NCBI RefSeq assembly: GCF_014885015.1
Contig: NZ_JABMIJ010000004.1
Coordinates: 62,001 to 126,000 of the forward strand
Length of the DNA stretch: 64,000 bases
Direction: 5' to 3'
Source of the DNA: Spirabiliibacterium falconis
GTDB lineage: Bacteria > Pseudomonadota > Gammaproteobacteria > Enterobacterales > Pasteurellaceae
Of the stretch, positions 1 to 10,235 are shown piece by piece. Under the pieces are notes generated by a model. The model saw nothing but the letters and a program-made list of their open reading frames with translations. It searched no databases and was not told where the DNA came from. A program made the position numbers and the translations under genes. The first letter of the stretch is position 1. Every line of letters starts with the position of its first letter.

Positions 1-410
1 CCACTTGAGCTACTTAATTGATAGTCGCCCAGCATAATTGCATCACCGTTGGTTGGTAAACGCCCAAAATATAAGCGAGCGATGTCTTTTTGCTCAAAAC
101 CCGCATAAAGTTGATCCGTGGTTGGGTTGCCGAAAGTTGAGCCTGATGTGTCTTTGTCATCTTTGCCATTGAAAGTTAAGCGGTATTTACCCACAGCAGA
201 GAAACCATTGCCTAAATCTTGGTTTGCCATCACTTCTAAACGGTTACCACGGTCATAAAGATCGGTACGAGAATTGCCGATGCGTTGTAATTGCATACGG
301 AATTGACCATTCACTTGCACTTTCGTTCCGTCTTGGTCATAAACCACAGCAGCATTGGCACTGGTAGCCGCCATCGCAGCAACAGCTAGAGCAACGAGTG
401 TTTTTTTCAT
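1..410 (-). CDS. Outer membrane porin, OmpP2/OmpH type (N-terminal part, cut by window edge)
   Basis: General diffusion porin of the outer membrane; only the first 136 codons lie in the window. The start is ATG at 410, with AAAGGA eight bases in front. The protein opens with a signal peptide (MKKTLVALAVAAMAATSANA) followed by AAVVYDQDGTKVQVNGQFR, the usual first beta strand of gram-negative porins (Porin_4/OmpH-like). Further alternating strands follow, and the recognisable porin stretch LYFGRLPTNGDAIMLGDYQ lies near the cut end. The family is usually 350-400 residues. The product is inferred from the signal peptide and first strands; whether it is the P2 or OmpH ortholog cannot be told here. 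Confidence 0.85.
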   Translation of the reverse strand, partial: MKKTLVALAVAAMAATSANAAVVYDQDGTKVQVNGQFRMQLQRIGNSRTDLYDRGNRLEVMANQDLGNGFSAVGKYRLTFNGKDDKDTSGSTFGNPTTDQLYAGFEQKDIARLYFGRLPTNGDAIMLGDYQLSSSS

Positions 411-893
411 AATGTCTATCCTTTTACGTTAGGTTAATACTCAAATAATAGAAAATACACTAGTACACAAAGGGCGAAAAATAAACTTAAAATGGCAGTT
501 CATTTTTCTCCGTTGGGCAAAATATGACAGCTTGCAAAAAGGCTGTTAAGGGTTCGCAGGATGGCTATTTTAGATGTTTCATTAATGTTAAATTGTTATT
601 TTTCAACTAGTTACCAAGATTAGCTATTCAGTCCACCCTAAAAGTGCGGTATGCTTGACAAATGGCACGTATAACGAATTTGTTTCAATGACTTTCGTTT
701 TTTATTATCTTATTGAAAATAAATTAATTCCCCCTATGCTGAGGGCTTTCATTTTGTGGGCGAAATGCTTGCGTTATTTTTCTGTGACGCAGATCGAATT
801 TCTGAAAAAAACACCCTATTTGACCGCACTTTTCTGTTTTTTGCCTATCATTTTAATTGTGCTACACTGGGTCTATACCATTAAGAGAGATTT
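411..893. other. Intergenic region between porin and priC
   Basis: Divergent leader region of 483 bases. It must carry the porin promoter (leftwards) and the priC promoter (rightwards). A TATTAT hexamer lies about 30 bases in front of the porin Shine-Dalgarno, but I see no good -35 box with it. Uptake signals occur around 643 and 820. An open frame of 80 codons from a TTG at 655 runs into priC, but it has no ribosome site and no recognisable content. No other gene is seen. Confidence 0.5.
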
Positions 894-1433
894 ATGAGCG
901 AGACACTTTCACGCAAACTGCAACAATTAGCGCAGGCAATTACCCATTTCGATGCACAGGCTACACGCCCACTGCCAGCGTTTTTCAGCCCTGTCCTGTT
1001 TCCTGACGATCCGCAAACGGTCGGCGAGGCACAGCACTATATGGCGCAAACCTTGGCGGCACTCAAACACGCCCACGATGCACAGGCGGCGCAATTTTAT
1101 GCTGAGAAATTGGCAGGGCAATATCACGCCTTGACTGCCGCCCTAAAAACGGCTTCCACGCCCAGCTCACCCACAACGCCAGCACAACGTGATAACGATT
1201 ATCAACAGTTGCCGCCGCGTGAGCGATTGGCGTTGTACTATGGTTTTCTCGCCCGCTTAAAAACGATGCTTGAAACGCAACACAATGCCCAATTAAGCGA
1301 TAAAAGTGCGGTTTTGGCACGCCAAATTGAACACACACAAACGCGCATTGCACGCTGTCAGGCGGCGATCGATCATTTAGAGGACTATTTGGCGTTTGTT
1401 AAACGCAGGGAAGAAAAGAAAAGTGCGGTATGA
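894..1433 (+). CDS. priC: Primosomal replication protein PriC (N'')
   Basis: Accessory restart primosome protein that helps reload DnaB helicase at stalled forks by acting with Rep/SSB-coated DNA. It has 179 residues, close to E. coli PriC (175). The C-terminal half holds the family signature LPPRERLALYYGFLARL (about residues 104-120), followed by a helical, positively charged tail. The middle is variable and rich in Ala, Thr and Pro. The start ATG has AGAGAG seven bases upstream. The last codons AAA AGT GCG GTA TGA are an uptake signal and form the left arm of the terminator shared with the convergent yegP. Confidence 0.88.
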   Translation: MSETLSRKLQQLAQAITHFDAQATRPLPAFFSPVLFPDDPQTVGEAQHYMAQTLAALKHAHDAQAAQFYAEKLAGQYHALTAALKTASTPSSPTTPAQRDNDYQQLPPRERLALYYGFLARLKTMLETQHNAQLSDKSAVLARQIEHTQTRIARCQAAIDHLEDYLAFVKRREEKKSAV

Positions 1434-1442
1434 CCGCACTTT
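1420..1442. terminator. Paired uptake-signal terminator between priC and yegP
   Basis: AAAGTGCGGT, loop ATG, ACCGCACTTT: two Haemophilus uptake signals in inverted orientation giving a ten-base-pair stem. It sits between convergent genes and can serve both. The priC stop codon lies in the loop and right arm. Confidence 0.8.
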
Positions 1443-1447
1443 ATCCA

Positions 1448-1798
1448 TTAGGCTTTTTGATCTTGGGTTTTGTCTTTCACCACTGTAGTGGCTGCATTAC
1501 GCATCACAGAGGCAATGCCTTTTTTCGCCACAGCTTGGCTGCTGTAATATTGGCTGCGTCCAATTTCTTGATGATTTTTGGCTTTCAGCACAAAATAAGG
1601 TTTGTTATTTTTCGCCATTCGCACTTCATAAAGCGATTCCGTTGCGCCATTTTTCTGCACTGAGGCAATGCCATTTTCCGCCGCCGCACGTGTTTTGTAC
1701 ATTTCGCTGGTTAGAATCACTTGGCTGTTTGCCGCTTTTAAATTAAAAAGAAATTGACCATTTTTTGCCAATTTCAGTTCATACCACCCTTGTGCCAT
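1448..1798 (-). CDS. yegP: YegP-family (UPF0339/DUF1508) protein
   Basis: Small soluble protein of unknown role made of two tandem DUF1508 repeats: WYELKLAKNGQFLFNLKAAN (from about residue 5) and LYEVRMAKNNKPYFVLKAKN (from about residue 56). Each is followed by a Y-x(3)-AAxxGIASV segment. This is the E. coli YegP architecture (110 residues; here 116). I chose ATG 1798 (MAQGWYELK) because GGAG lies at good distance and family members begin there; a longer frame reaches 1879 but adds unrelated residues. It is convergent with priC and divergent from ycaO. The function of the family is not established. Confidence 0.85.
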   Translation of the reverse strand: MAQGWYELKLAKNGQFLFNLKAANSQVILTSEMYKTRAAAENGIASVQKNGATESLYEVRMAKNNKPYFVLKAKNHQEIGRSQYYSSQAVAKKGIASVMRNAATTVVKDKTQDQKA

Positions 1799-1986
1799 AA
1801 AAGTCTCCTTTGCTGTGTTGTTATTGCCCAAATCACCTTTGGTTTCTTTCAAGAATAGTTTTTTTTGGAAAATTTTCAATCATTTTTTGTACACCGTGTG
1901 TAAAAAGTGTGCGGCGAGCCACAAATTTGGGTTGCCTGTTTGCGGTTTCTTGCCTATTATTCGCCTTTTGCACGCAGGAATACGCC

Positions 1987-3741
1987 ATGACCGATACCCA
2001 TATTCTTGGCAAAGATGCCAGCCTTGAGCAAAGCATTGCTCGCTTTACTGAAAAATTAACCGCACTTGGCATTGAGTTGGACTATTTGCATCAGCTTAAC
2101 CCTGTGCCGAATGTCTATTCGGTGCATATTCGCGACAAGCACTGCCCTTTATGTTTTACGAACGGCAAGGGTGCAAGCGAAAAAGCCGCTCTTGCCTCTG
2201 CACTGGGAGAGTATTTTGAGCGACTTTCCAGTAACTATTTTTTTGCCGATTTTTATCTCGGGCAAACCATTGCCAACGGCGAGTTTGTGCATTATCCCAA
2301 TGAAAAATGGTTTGCCATTGAACACGACGCAATGCCACAAGGCTTGATGGACGATACACTGTGGCACTATTTTGACTGCGATGGGGAACTTAGTCCCTAT
2401 GATTTAGTAGATCTGCAATCGGGTAATGCCGATCGTGGTATTGTCGCACTGCCTTATGTGCGTCAGCGTGATCATCAAACGGTCTATATTCCGCAAAGTA
2501 TTATCGCTAACCTTTATGTATCCAATGGGATGTCGGCAGGCAACAGTGAAAACGAAGCACGTGTGCAGGCGTTGTCGGAGATATTTGAGCGTTTCGTGAA
2601 AAATAAAATCATCAGCGAACGCATTTCCCTGCCTGAAATTCCAAGTGCGGTGTTAGCACGCTACCCGCACATTCAACAAGCCATTGCTAAATTAGAACGT
2701 GAGGGCTTCCCAATTTATGCGTTTGATGCGTCTCTCGGTGGGCAGTTTCCTGTGATTTGTGTGGTGCTATTAAATCCTAACAATGGCACCTGTTTTGCAT
2801 CTTTCGGTGCGCATCCTAATTTTGCAGTTGCATTGGAGCGTACAGTTACCGAATTGCTACAAGGGCGTAGTCTAAACGATTTAGATGTGTTTTCACCGCC
2901 ATCATTCGCCGATGATGATGTTGCTGATCACGCTAATTTGGAAACGCACTTTATTGATTCCAGCGGATTAATTTCGTGGGATTTATTCAAAAATGTGAGC
3001 GATTTTGAGTTTGTGGATTGGGATTTTTCAGGTACGACTGCACAAGAGTTTACTAACTTAATGGCGATTTTCACCGCACTTGAGCATGATGTATATATTA
3101 TGGATTACACCCACCTTGGTGTGTATGCTTGCCGTATCATTGTGCCTGGTATGTCGGATATTTACCCTGTTGATGATTTGCTTTATGCCAATAATAATAT
3201 GGGGATGATGTGGCGTGTGCCAATACTGGCTCTGCCCCATTTCGATCAACCACCGCACTTTTATCAACAGATGCTCAATACCCTTGATGAACAAGGCATT
3301 GATGACTTCACCCGTGTGCGTGAATTTTTAGGCATTGCCGTCGAAAAAAGCAGCGCATGGTATACCTTACGCATTGGGGAATTAAAAGCGATGCTTGCCC
3401 TCGCTGCGCGCGATTTAGACACCGCACTTGACTGGGCGCAATGGACGCTTGAAAGCAGTGAATCGGTGCTTAGCACTGAACGCATTCGTTATTACCGTTG
3501 CTTAGTGCAATCGCTGGAACTTTTCTTAGATAATACTCGAAACCCTGAACACTATCACGGCGTGTTTACCGCACTTTTTACAAGCGATATTGTCAACGCC
3601 TGTTGGGGTGCCATTAAGGGAGATAATCCCTTTTATGGCTTAACAGCCAGTGATGAAAATTTGCGGGAATTCGCTCCGCATCAGGCTTTGTTGGCGGTTT
3701 ATGATAAATTGCAGCGTGCCAAAGTGCAAAGTGCGGTCTAA
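1987..3741 (+). CDS. ycaO: YcaO-domain protein, RimO accessory factor type
   Basis: YcaO in E. coli promotes methylthiolation of ribosomal protein S12 Asp88 together with RimO; the wider family are ATP-dependent cyclodehydratases. This protein has 584 residues against 586 in E. coli and covers the full YcaO domain, including the ATP-binding stretches KGASEKAALASALGEYFER (about residues 64-82) and ENEARVQALSEIFERFVKN (about 190-208). The C-terminal third has the TPR-like helical extension typical of this subfamily. The start is ATG 1987 with AGGAA in front; an upstream frame of 59 codons has no family match. The gene ends in QSAV encoded by an uptake signal (CAAAGTGCGGTCTAA). Confidence 0.88.
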   Translation: MTDTHILGKDASLEQSIARFTEKLTALGIELDYLHQLNPVPNVYSVHIRDKHCPLCFTNGKGASEKAALASALGEYFERLSSNYFFADFYLGQTIANGEFVHYPNEKWFAIEHDAMPQGLMDDTLWHYFDCDGELSPYDLVDLQSGNADRGIVALPYVRQRDHQTVYIPQSIIANLYVSNGMSAGNSENEARVQALSEIFERFVKNKIISERISLPEIPSAVLARYPHIQQAIAKLEREGFPIYAFDASLGGQFPVICVVLLNPNNGTCFASFGAHPNFAVALERTVTELLQGRSLNDLDVFSPPSFADDDVADHANLETHFIDSSGLISWDLFKNVSDFEFVDWDFSGTTAQEFTNLMAIFTALEHDVYIMDYTHLGVYACRIIVPGMSDIYPVDDLLYANNNMGMMWRVPILALPHFDQPPHFYQQMLNTLDEQGIDDFTRVREFLGIAVEKSSAWYTLRIGELKAMLALAARDLDTALDWAQWTLESSESVLSTERIRYYRCLVQSLELFLDNTRNPEHYHGVFTALFTSDIVNACWGAIKGDNPFYGLTASDENLREFAPHQALLAVYDKLQRAKVQSAV

Positions 3742-3758
3742 TCTAACGTGCGGTGCAA

Positions 3759-4202
3759 TTAATACACATTTTGTACCGCAATCACATAATGAGACCAATC
3801 TCGCACATTACGGGCGTGTACGCCATTTTGAATGGCGATGCCTGCCCGTTTTACACTCTCTTTCGATCCTGAAATTAAGGGATGCCAAGCGAATAAGGGC
3901 TTGCCTTCTGCACGCAAGCGATAGGCACACGTTTCAGGCAACCAGGCAAATTCAGCTAAATTTTCACGCGTGAGTTTGGTGCACTCAGGCTCAAGGGTAA
4001 AGCGATCAGAATAGTTGCTGCATTGACAGGTGCGAAGATCAAGCTGATCGCAGGCAATACGGGTGAAATAGAGCTTTTCGTGAATGCCGTAGCCGTCGAT
4101 CATTTTATGAAAGCAACACAAACCGCAGCCATCACACAACTGTTCCCATTCTTGTTCGCTTAATTGCGTTAGCGTTTTCTTTTCCCAAAATGACATAAGC
4201 AT
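3759..4202 (-). CDS. YcgN/YkgJ-type cysteine-cluster protein (UPF0260)
   Basis: Soluble protein of 147 residues belonging to UPF0260 (E. coli YcgN). It has the family cysteine cluster LCDGCGLCCFHK (about residues 22-33), then TCQCSNY (about 58-64), and a late cysteine in LPETCAYRL, suggesting a bound metal or Fe-S cluster. The role of the family is unknown. Two in-frame ATGs, 4202 and 4196, are possible; neither has a clear Shine-Dalgarno, and the second (MSFWEKK) fits E. coli YcgN well. It lies just after the glnS terminator and reads the same way. Confidence 0.8.
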   Translation of the reverse strand: MLMSFWEKKTLTQLSEQEWEQLCDGCGLCCFHKMIDGYGIHEKLYFTRIACDQLDLRTCQCSNYSDRFTLEPECTKLTRENLAEFAWLPETCAYRLRAEGKPLFAWHPLISGSKESVKRAGIAIQNGVHARNVRDWSHYVIAVQNVY

Positions 4203-4204
4203 CT

Positions 4205-4227
4205 AAAGTGCGGTCGCACCGCACTTA
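4205..4227 (-). terminator. Paired uptake-signal hairpin between YcgN-type gene and glnS
   Basis: AAAGTGCGGT, loop CGC, ACCGCACTTA: inverted uptake signals three bases before the end of glnS and over the start of the YcgN-type gene. It could act as a terminator on glnS but sits so close to the next start that it may also limit its translation. Confidence 0.55.
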
Positions 4228-4230
4228 TTC

Positions 4231-5910
4231 TTAAAAACCCGCACTCTCTTTTAGGCTAACCGTCAGGTTAAAAACCAACGCCTGTGCACGAGAATCTTTG
4301 CTATCGGCACAGAAATAGCCTTCACGCTCAAATTGATACGCCTGCTCGGGTTTCGCATTCGCTAAACTCTTTTCCACTACGCCGTGGGCAATACGCAACG
4401 AATCAGGATTTAACACAGATTCTAAATCCTCCGCAGCACTTGGATTTGGCACGGTAAACAGACGGTCATATAAGCGAAATTCTGCTGGGCAATGGGTATT
4501 TGCGTCCACCCAATGGATAACGCCTTTAACCTTGCGACCATCGCTTGGATTTTTACCTAGTGTATCGGGATCGTAGTGACAGAAAATGGTGGTGATATTG
4601 CCTTCGGCATCTTTTTCCACCCGTTCTGCTTTGATTACATATGCATTACGCAACCGCACTTCTTTACCTAATACAAGGCGTTTATACTTTTTATTGGCTT
4701 CTTCACGGAAATCCGCTCGATCAATAAAAATCTCACGACTAAATGGCAATTCACGCTCGCCAAGCTCTGGTCGGTTTGGATGATTTGGAGCAATCAAACG
4801 TTCCGCTTCTCCATGAAAGTTTTCAATGACCACTTTCACAGGATCGATCACGGCCATCGCACGTGGGGCATTGACATTCAAATCATCGCGAATACAAGAC
4901 TCAAGTGCGCTTAGCTCAACAACATTATCTTGTTTAGTTACGCCAATGCGTTGACAAAATTCTCTAAGCGACGCTGGCGTATAGCCTCGACGACGCAAGC
5001 CTGAAATGGTTGGCATTCGTGGGTCATTCCAGCCATCCACGATGCCATTTTGCACTAAATATAACAATTTTCGCTTCGAGGTCAGTGTACCCTCAAGGTT
5101 TAAGCGTGAAAACTCATACTGATGTGGCAATGGGCGCTCAATGGAAATATGCTCCAACACCCAATCATATAAACGGCGATTATCTTGAAATTCAAGGGTA
5201 CATAATGAGTGAGAAATACGCTCAATAGCATCGGAAATACAGTGGGTGAAATCATACATCGGGTAAATGCACCATTTATCCCCTGTTTGATGATGGCTGG
5301 CAAATTTAATGCGATAAAGCACGGGATCACGCATCACCATAAACGGGCTTGCCATATCAATTTTCGCACGCAAACACGCCTTACCTTCTGCAAACTCGCC
5401 ACGACGCATTTTTTCAAATAATGCAAGATTTTCTTCCACGCTACGATCGCGATATGGGCTATTTTTACCAGGTTCTGTGAGCGTGCCACGATATTGGCGA
5501 ATCTCATCGGGTGAAAGCTCGTCCACATACGCCAAGCCTTTTTCAATTAACTCTATTGCATAGCGATACAATTGATCGAAATAATCGGAGGCATAGCGTA
5601 CATCACCTGCCCAACGAAAACCAAGCCATTCGACATCTTGTTTGATGGAATCAACATATTCCACATCTTCTTTCACTGGATTGGTATCATCAAAACGCAA
5701 ATTACATAGTCCTTGATAGTCCTGCGCAATCCCAAAATTTAAACAAATCGATTTAGCATGCCCAATATGGAGGTAGCCGTTTGGCTCAGGTGGAAAACGC
5801 GTGTGCACCTTTTTAACATTGCCTTGTGCTAAATCGTCATCAATAATATGACGAATAAAGTTACTCGGGCGGTTCGTATTTTCCGCAATCTCTTCGTGAT
5901 GTTCGCTCAT
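4231..5910 (-). CDS. glnS: Glutaminyl-tRNA synthetase
   Basis: Cytoplasmic class I aminoacyl-tRNA synthetase charging tRNA-Gln with glutamine. It has 559 residues (E. coli 554). The HIGH signature is in [10 protein letters not shown] (HIGH at 48-51), and the KMSKS loop appears as LTSKRK (277-281), the variant usual for Gln[32 protein letters not shown] and the two C-terminal beta-barrel anticodon-binding domains (from about residue 340) are all present. Its presence implies direct Gln-tRNA formation. It is a single gene with its own likely promoter. Confidence 0.98.
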   Translation of the reverse strand: MSEHHEEIAENTNRPSNFIRHIIDDDLAQGNVKKVHTRFPPEPNGYLHIGHAKSICLNFGIAQDYQGLCNLRFDDTNPVKEDVEYVDSIKQDVEWLGFRWAGDVRYASDYFDQLYRYAIELIEKGLAYVDELSPDEIRQYRGTLTEPGKNSPYRDRSVEENLALFEKMRRGEFAEGKACLRAKIDMASPFMVMRDPVLYRIKFASHHQTGDKWCIYPMYDFTHCISDAIERISHSLCTLEFQDNRRLYDWVLEHISIERPLPHQYEFSRLNLEGTLTSKRKLLYLVQNGIVDGWNDPRMPTISGLRRRGYTPASLREFCQRIGVTKQDNVVELSALESCIRDDLNVNAPRAMAVIDPVKVVIENFHGEAERLIAPNHPNRPELGERELPFSREIFIDRADFREEANKKYKRLVLGKEVRLRNAYVIKAERVEKDAEGNITTIFCHYDPDTLGKNPSDGRKVKGVIHWVDANTHCPAEFRLYDRLFTVPNPSAAEDLESVLNPDSLRIAHGVVEKSLANAKPEQAYQFEREGYFCADSKDSRAQALVFNLTVSLKESAGF

Positions 5911-5947
5911 AACAATCCTTGAAACTTAAATTTTTGTTAAGGATCGC

Positions 5948-5976
5948 ATTTTACACATTTTTAAGCAAGAACAAAA
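5948..5976 (-). promoter_or_regulatory. Probable glnS promoter
   Basis: On the minus strand TTTTGT (-35, 5971-5976), a 17-base spacer and TAAAAT (-10, 5948-5953), about 37 bases in front of the glnS ATG. The -35 is weak, the -10 good. Confidence 0.45.
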
Positions 5977-6065
5977 CTCACATACGAGGAGAACATTAAG
6001 CAATATACAAGATTAGATGATGACAATCAGCACAAATTACAGCACGGTATAATAGAATAGGTGGG

Positions 6066-6103
6066 AAAAAGAAGAAATAATGGCTATGAAAACACATAGC
6101 CAT
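6066..6103 (-). terminator. Terminator of cspD
   Basis: Perfect nine-base inverted repeat ATGGCTATG / CATAGCCAT (6080-6088 and 6095-6103, loop of six), followed on the minus strand by a T-rich run. It lies downstream of cspD and upstream of glnS. Confidence 0.75.
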
Positions 6104-6125
6104 ATGTAGTGTAGTAGGTTACCGA

Positions 6126-6335
6126 TTAACTGTTAATTGGGACAATTTTAGTAGCATGCGAACCTTTATCGCCATGAATGGCTTCAAACTCTACTTTTTG
6201 CCCAGCTTTTAAAGAACGGTATCCCTCCATTTCGATAACAGAATAGTGTACAAAAATATCTTCATCTCGACCTTCTTCTGCAATAAAACCGAATCCTTTC
6301 GCATTATTAAACCATTTCACTGTTCCGATTGGCAT
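6126..6335 (-). CDS. cspD: Cold-shock-domain protein, CspD type
   Basis: Small single-domain nucleic-acid-binding protein of 69 residues. It has RNP1 KGFGFI (13-18) and RNP2 DIFVHY (26-31), the beta-barrel RNA/ssDNA-binding motifs, and MPIGTVKWFNNAKGF at the N-terminus. The sequence around EMEGYRSLKAGQKVEFE follows E. coli CspD (MDGYRTLKAGQSVQF) more closely than CspA. E. coli CspD is a stationary-phase inhibitor of replication, but whether that holds here is unknown. AGAGAGG precedes the ATG. It is monocistronic, with its own terminator. Confidence 0.88.
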   Translation of the reverse strand: MPIGTVKWFNNAKGFGFIAEEGRDEDIFVHYSVIEMEGYRSLKAGQKVEFEAIHGDKGSHATKIVPINS

Positions 6336-6585
6336 AATTGACCTCTCTATTTGAAAAATATATTAACAGAACCAAAATTTATTGGTTAATGCAAGGATTG
6401 TCCTAGTCTGTGCTATTTAATGAACGTACCTTTATGAGTATTTTCGATTAAAAAGTGTAAATCTACAATTACAAGATGAACAAAATAAGAAGCGGATCAC
6501 AAAATAAATACTATTTTGTTACATTTCACCGCACTTTAACATTAAAATCAAAAAAGTGAGTGATAATATATTGATCTAAAAACAC

Positions 6586-6609
6586 AAAGTGCGGTTAAAA
6601 CCGCACTTT
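6586..6609 (-). terminator. Paired uptake-signal terminator of topA
   Basis: AAAGTGCGGTT / AACCGCACTTT (6586-6596 and 6599-6609), eleven-base-pair stem with a two-base spacer, about ten bases after the topA stop. Moderately T-rich on the minus-strand side. Confidence 0.75.
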
Positions 6610-6619
6610 TTATGATGAG

Positions 6620-9220
6620 TTATTTTCTGGTTACCCATTTACCATCAAGATAATCTACGATCCATTTTGTCGCCTTGCCTGCTTTTTCTGAGGTGACATA
6701 TTGGCGTTTTTCTTTACGACTATAACGCACTAATGCTTTATTTCCATCAGGATCTTTTTCTGGCGCAGTGGTCAAGTAGTGGAATTTCTCAGGTAATCGC
6801 GCTTTAAAACGCACCAATTCTTCAATATAAGGGGCTCGTGTCTCGCGCGATTTTGGAAAATTATGTGCCGATAAGAAAATCCCACTTGCGCCATCACGCA
6901 GCACAAAATAGGCATCGGATTTCTCACATTTCAGTTCAGGAAATGGCACAGGATCTTCTTTTGGCGGCGCAACTTCCCCATTTTTCAAAATCTTACGTGT
7001 ATTTGAGCACTGGGTACAGCCCATATACTTGCCAAACCGCCCTAGTTTTAAGTGCATATCACCACCGCACTTATCGCACTCCACCACGGGTCCATCATAT
7101 CCTTTGATTTTGTATTCGCCTTCTTCAATCAGATAGCCATCACAATTTGGGTTATTACCACAGATATGCAATTTGCGATGCGCATCAATTAAATAGCTAT
7201 CCATTGCAGTATGGCATTTCGGGCAACGCTTACGTTTGCGTAGCGCATCCGTTTCCGAGTTATCATCTAAAACATTGAGCAATTCCGCCTCAGGAATTAA
7301 ATTAATGGTGGTTTTACACCGCTCTTTCGGTGGCAACGCATATCCTGTGCAGCCTAAAAATACCCCCGTACTCGCTGTGCGAATCGCCATATTACGCCCA
7401 CACGTTGGACACTGAATATCCGTTTCAACCAAATTATTCGGCTGCATGCCCCCTTCAAGTTCATCAAGTTCAGCGGTGGTTAATTGTTCAGAAAAATCAG
7501 TAAAAAATTGATTAAGCTGGGCTTTCCAATCAGCATTACCACTGGCAATTTGGTCGAGTGTATCTTCCATATTTGCCGTGAAATCATAATTCATTAAATC
7601 ACCAAATGATTGATTGAGGCGATCGGTAACAATTTCCCCCATTTTTTCGGCATAAAAACGGCGGTTTTCCACACGCACATAACCCCGATCTTGGATTGTC
7701 GAAATGATTGCTGCATAAGTTGAAGGGCGACCAATCCCACGCTTTTCAAGTTCTTTCACCAATGCAGCTTCAGTATAACGTGCTGGCGGTTTCGTGAAAT
7801 GTTGTTCAGGATGCAAGACATCTAGCTGCAAATGTTCCCCAGCACTCACCTCAGGTAACACTTGATCTTCCGCACTTTTGCCCAGCGGTAGCACGCTTGT
7901 CCAACCATCAAAACGCATAATTCGCCCTTTGGTTTTTAAAGTATAATCGCCCGCATTAACGGATAATGTAGTGGAATCATACTGTGCTGGTGGCATTTGG
8001 CAGGCTAAAAATTGTCGCCAAATTAAATCATACAAACGCACCGCATCTTTATCGACACCACTGACCGCACTTGCGGTAACATTCACATCTGATGGACGAA
8101 TCGCTTCATGCGCTTCTTGTGCGTTTTCTTTGCTAGAATAAAAATTCGGTTTCGTCGGCAAATAGTCATCACCAAATTGCGTGCTGATATAGCTGCGCGC
8201 CATATTCAACGCATCTTGGCTTAGGTTGGTCGAGTCAGTACGCATATACGTAATATAGCCCGATTCATATAAGCGTTGCGCTAGCATCATGGTTTTTTTC
8301 ACACCAAAGCCCAAGCGTGTGCTAGCCGCCTGTTGTAAGGTTGAGGTGATAAATGGCGGTTTTGCTCGCGATTGGGTCGGCTTGGTTTCAATGCTTTCTA
8401 CCACAAAAACCGCACTTTCCAAGGCGTTGACCGCACTTTGTGCTTGTTTTTCGTTTTCTGGTGCGAATTTTTTCCCGTTAACATGAGTAACATCAAGCCG
8501 AATCGCTTGTTGCTTATGCGTGAGTGTATCTGCTTGAATGGTCCAAAACTCTTGCGGATCAAATGATTTAATTTCTCGTTCACGCTCTACCAAGAGCTTC
8601 ACAGCAACGGATTGTACACGCCCTGCTGAAAGCCCGCGCGCAACTTTTTTCCACAATAATGGGGAGACCATATACCCAACTACGCGATCTAAAAAGCGTC
8701 GCGTTTGTTGGGCATTGACACGATCCATATTCAATTTTTCAGGCTGAGCAAACGCATTTTGAATCGCATTTTTTGTGATTTCATTAAACACTACACGGCT
8801 AAAGCGGCTATCATCCCCGCCAATCAGCTCTTTTAAATGCCACGCAATGGCTTCCCCTTCTCTATCCAAATCGGTTGCAAGATAGATGTGATCCGCCTTT
8901 TTAGCCGCCGATTTTAATTCCGATACGACTTTTTCTTTGCCTGGCAGCACCTGATAATTGGCTTTCCAGCCATGATAGGGGTCAACCCCCATACGTTTAA
9001 CCAAGGCTTCCTGATCGCGCTCACATTTGATTTTGGCTTTTTCAGCTGCACTCATGCCTTTGGTAGAAATGGCTTTACGCTTCTCTCCGCTGCTTGATCC
9101 CACCGTGGGCAGATCACGCACATGCCCTACGCTGGATTTAACCACATAATCCTTGCCCAAATATTTATTAATTGTTTTAGCTTTGGCAGGTGACTCCACA
9201 ATCACTAATGATTTGCTCAT
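6620..9220 (-). CDS. topA: DNA topoisomerase I
   Basis: Type IA topoisomerase that relaxes negative supercoils. It has 866 residues (E. coli 865). The Toprim domain begins [16 protein letters not shown] and holds the metal triad D117-x-D119-x-E121 (DLDREGE). The catalytic tyrosine is Y325 in [11 protein letters not shown]. The C-terminus carries three zinc-ribbon repeats: [17 protein letters not shown] and [10 protein letters not shown] basic, Trp-containing tail ([19 protein letters not shown]) ends the protein. The gene stands alone, bounded by a paired uptake-signal terminator. Confidence 0.98.
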   Translation of the reverse strand: MSKSLVIVESPAKAKTINKYLGKDYVVKSSVGHVRDLPTVGSSSGEKRKAISTKGMSAAEKAKIKCERDQEALVKRMGVDPYHGWKANYQVLPGKEKVVSELKSAAKKADHIYLATDLDREGEAIAWHLKELIGGDDSRFSRVVFNEITKNAIQNAFAQPEKLNMDRVNAQQTRRFLDRVVGYMVSPLLWKKVARGLSAGRVQSVAVKLLVEREREIKSFDPQEFWTIQADTLTHKQQAIRLDVTHVNGKKFAPENEKQAQSAVNALESAVFVVESIETKPTQSRAKPPFITSTLQQAASTRLGFGVKKTMMLAQRLYESGYITYMRTDSTNLSQDALNMARSYISTQFGDDYLPTKPNFYSSKENAQEAHEAIRPSDVNVTASAVSGVDKDAVRLYDLIWRQFLACQMPPAQYDSTTLSVNAGDYTLKTKGRIMRFDGWTSVLPLGKSAEDQVLPEVSAGEHLQLDVLHPEQHFTKPPARYTEAALVKELEKRGIGRPSTYAAIISTIQDRGYVRVENRRFYAEKMGEIVTDRLNQSFGDLMNYDFTANMEDTLDQIASGNADWKAQLNQFFTDFSEQLTTAELDELEGGMQPNNLVETDIQCPTCGRNMAIRTASTGVFLGCTGYALPPKERCKTTINLIPEAELLNVLDDNSETDALRKRKRCPKCHTAMDSYLIDAHRKLHICGNNPNCDGYLIEEGEYKIKGYDGPVVECDKCGGDMHLKLGRFGKYMGCTQCSNTRKILKNGEVAPPKEDPVPFPELKCEKSDAYFVLRDGASGIFLSAHNFPKSRETRAPYIEELVRFKARLPEKFHYLTTAPEKDPDGNKALVRYSRKEKRQYVTSEKAGKATKWIVDYLDGKWVTRK

Positions 9221-9343
9221 TTTTATTCCATTTACGTTGTTCTACCTACCTTTGGTTGTAGGCGTTAAAATTGCACAGACAATATCAACTATTATTTCGT
9301 TTGACAATAGTTAGCGTCACAATTTATGACATTGCGGCGTGGT

Positions 9344-9970
9344 TTATGCCCTCTCAGGCAATTTTTGAGCCAAATAACGTTCAACTGTGTCAATAATGGC
9401 TTGTGTTTGGCTGTCGATTTCAATATTCACCTTATCCCCTACCCTTTTTTGTGCAATGATGGTGCGTGTTAATGTTTCAGGAATAAAGCTGATAGTAAAA
9501 GTGCGGTCATGATAATCCACATCAACGATGGTTAAACTTGCACCATCGATTGCAATAAATCCTTTTGGCAATACATACTTAATCGCTTCATTATCAAGAT
9601 GAAACCGCACTTTATAATAATTATGATGCTGTTCTATGTGGTTGATTATTGCAGTGCAGTAAATATGCCCTGACAGCAGATGCCCGCCAATTTCATCTCC
9701 CATTTTCATCGCTCGCTCAATATTGATTTTGTCCCCTTCCTTAAGCTCCCCCAAATTCGTAATATTGAGTGTTTCTTGCATTAAATCAAAACTGACAAGA
9801 TTGCCATTAATGTTGGTCACGGTTAAGCACACGCCGTTATGAGCAACCGATGCACCTATCGTTAAGCCGTCTACTAAATCATGGGGCATCTCTATGAGAT
9901 GGGTTTGGAAATTCTGCTGACGCAAAATGGTGTGTACGCATGCTTTACCTTGCACAATGCCTGTGAACAT
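9344..9970 (-). CDS. ribE: Riboflavin synthase, alpha chain
   Basis: Last step of riboflavin synthesis: dismutation of two 6,7-dimethyl-8-ribityllumazine molecules. It has 208 residues, the normal length. It has two tandem lumazine-binding domains: [12 protein letters not shown] opens the first, and the second repeats the fold from about residue 98 ([19 protein letters not shown]). [12 protein letters not shown] and [13 protein letters not shown] are the paired substrate-site motifs. The frame is open to 10045, but ATG 9970 matches the invariant MFTGI start. It follows a small unknown gene with a 31-base gap. I see no FMN riboswitch in front. Confidence 0.95.
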   Translation of the reverse strand: MFTGIVQGKACVHTILRQQNFQTHLIEMPHDLVDGLTIGASVAHNGVCLTVTNINGNLVSFDLMQETLNITNLGELKEGDKINIERAMKMGDEIGGHLLSGHIYCTAIINHIEQHHNYYKVRFHLDNEAIKYVLPKGFIAIDGASLTIVDVDYHDRTFTISFIPETLTRTIIAQKRVGDKVNIEIDSQTQAIIDTVERYLAQKLPERA

Positions 9971-10001
9971 ACTCTGCCTTATTAGTGTAAATCGCTCATC
10001 A

Positions 10002-10235
10002 TTACGCTTTGTTTTGCACCTTGTACCACTTACGATACTGTTCATATTGTTCGCGCAACATATCGATCCACTCTTCTAAGGTTAAATTTTGAAAGCGAGC
10101 ATTAGGATATTCATTAAAAAATTTAAAGCGTTGCTCAGCCTCTTTTCTAATTAAATTTTTAAATTCTTCTTCATTCATTGGTCCAAGTGCGGCTGCCATA
10201 CTGCTTTCATAACGTGTTTGTTTATCTTGTGACAT
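10002..10235 (-). CDS. Small conserved-looking protein of unknown function
   Basis: Seventy-seven residues, soluble, strongly charged and predicted helical ([38 protein letters not shown]), with several aromatic residues in the C-terminal half. There is no signal peptide, membrane segment or known motif. Codon use looks coding, and an uptake signal variant lies inside. It is the gene immediately upstream of ribE on the same strand (31-base gap), so the two may be co-transcribed. I do not recognise the family; I take it as real because of its clean start, length and operon position. Confidence 0.6.
   Translation of the reverse strand: MSQDKQTRYESSMAAALGPMNEEEFKNLIRKEAEQRFKFFNEYPNARFQNLTLEEWIDMLREQYEQYRKWYKVQNKA

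Noticed and set aside
655-897. Open frame of 80 codons before priC
   Set aside because: It starts at TTG without a ribosome site, overlaps the priC start, holds a reversed uptake signal and shows no recognisable protein; treated as chance.
1810-1986. Fifty-nine-codon N-terminal extension of ycaO
   Set aside because: E. coli YcaO length and start fit ATG 1987, and the extension covers the leader of divergent yegP.
4205-4227. Short inverted repeats taken as insertion sequence ends
   Set aside because: The arms are the uptake signal seen throughout the window, without transposase or target duplication.
9971-10001. FMN riboswitch in front of ribE
   Set aside because: Only 31 bases separate ribE from the upstream gene, and no RFN-like conserved segments are present there or in 10236-10494.
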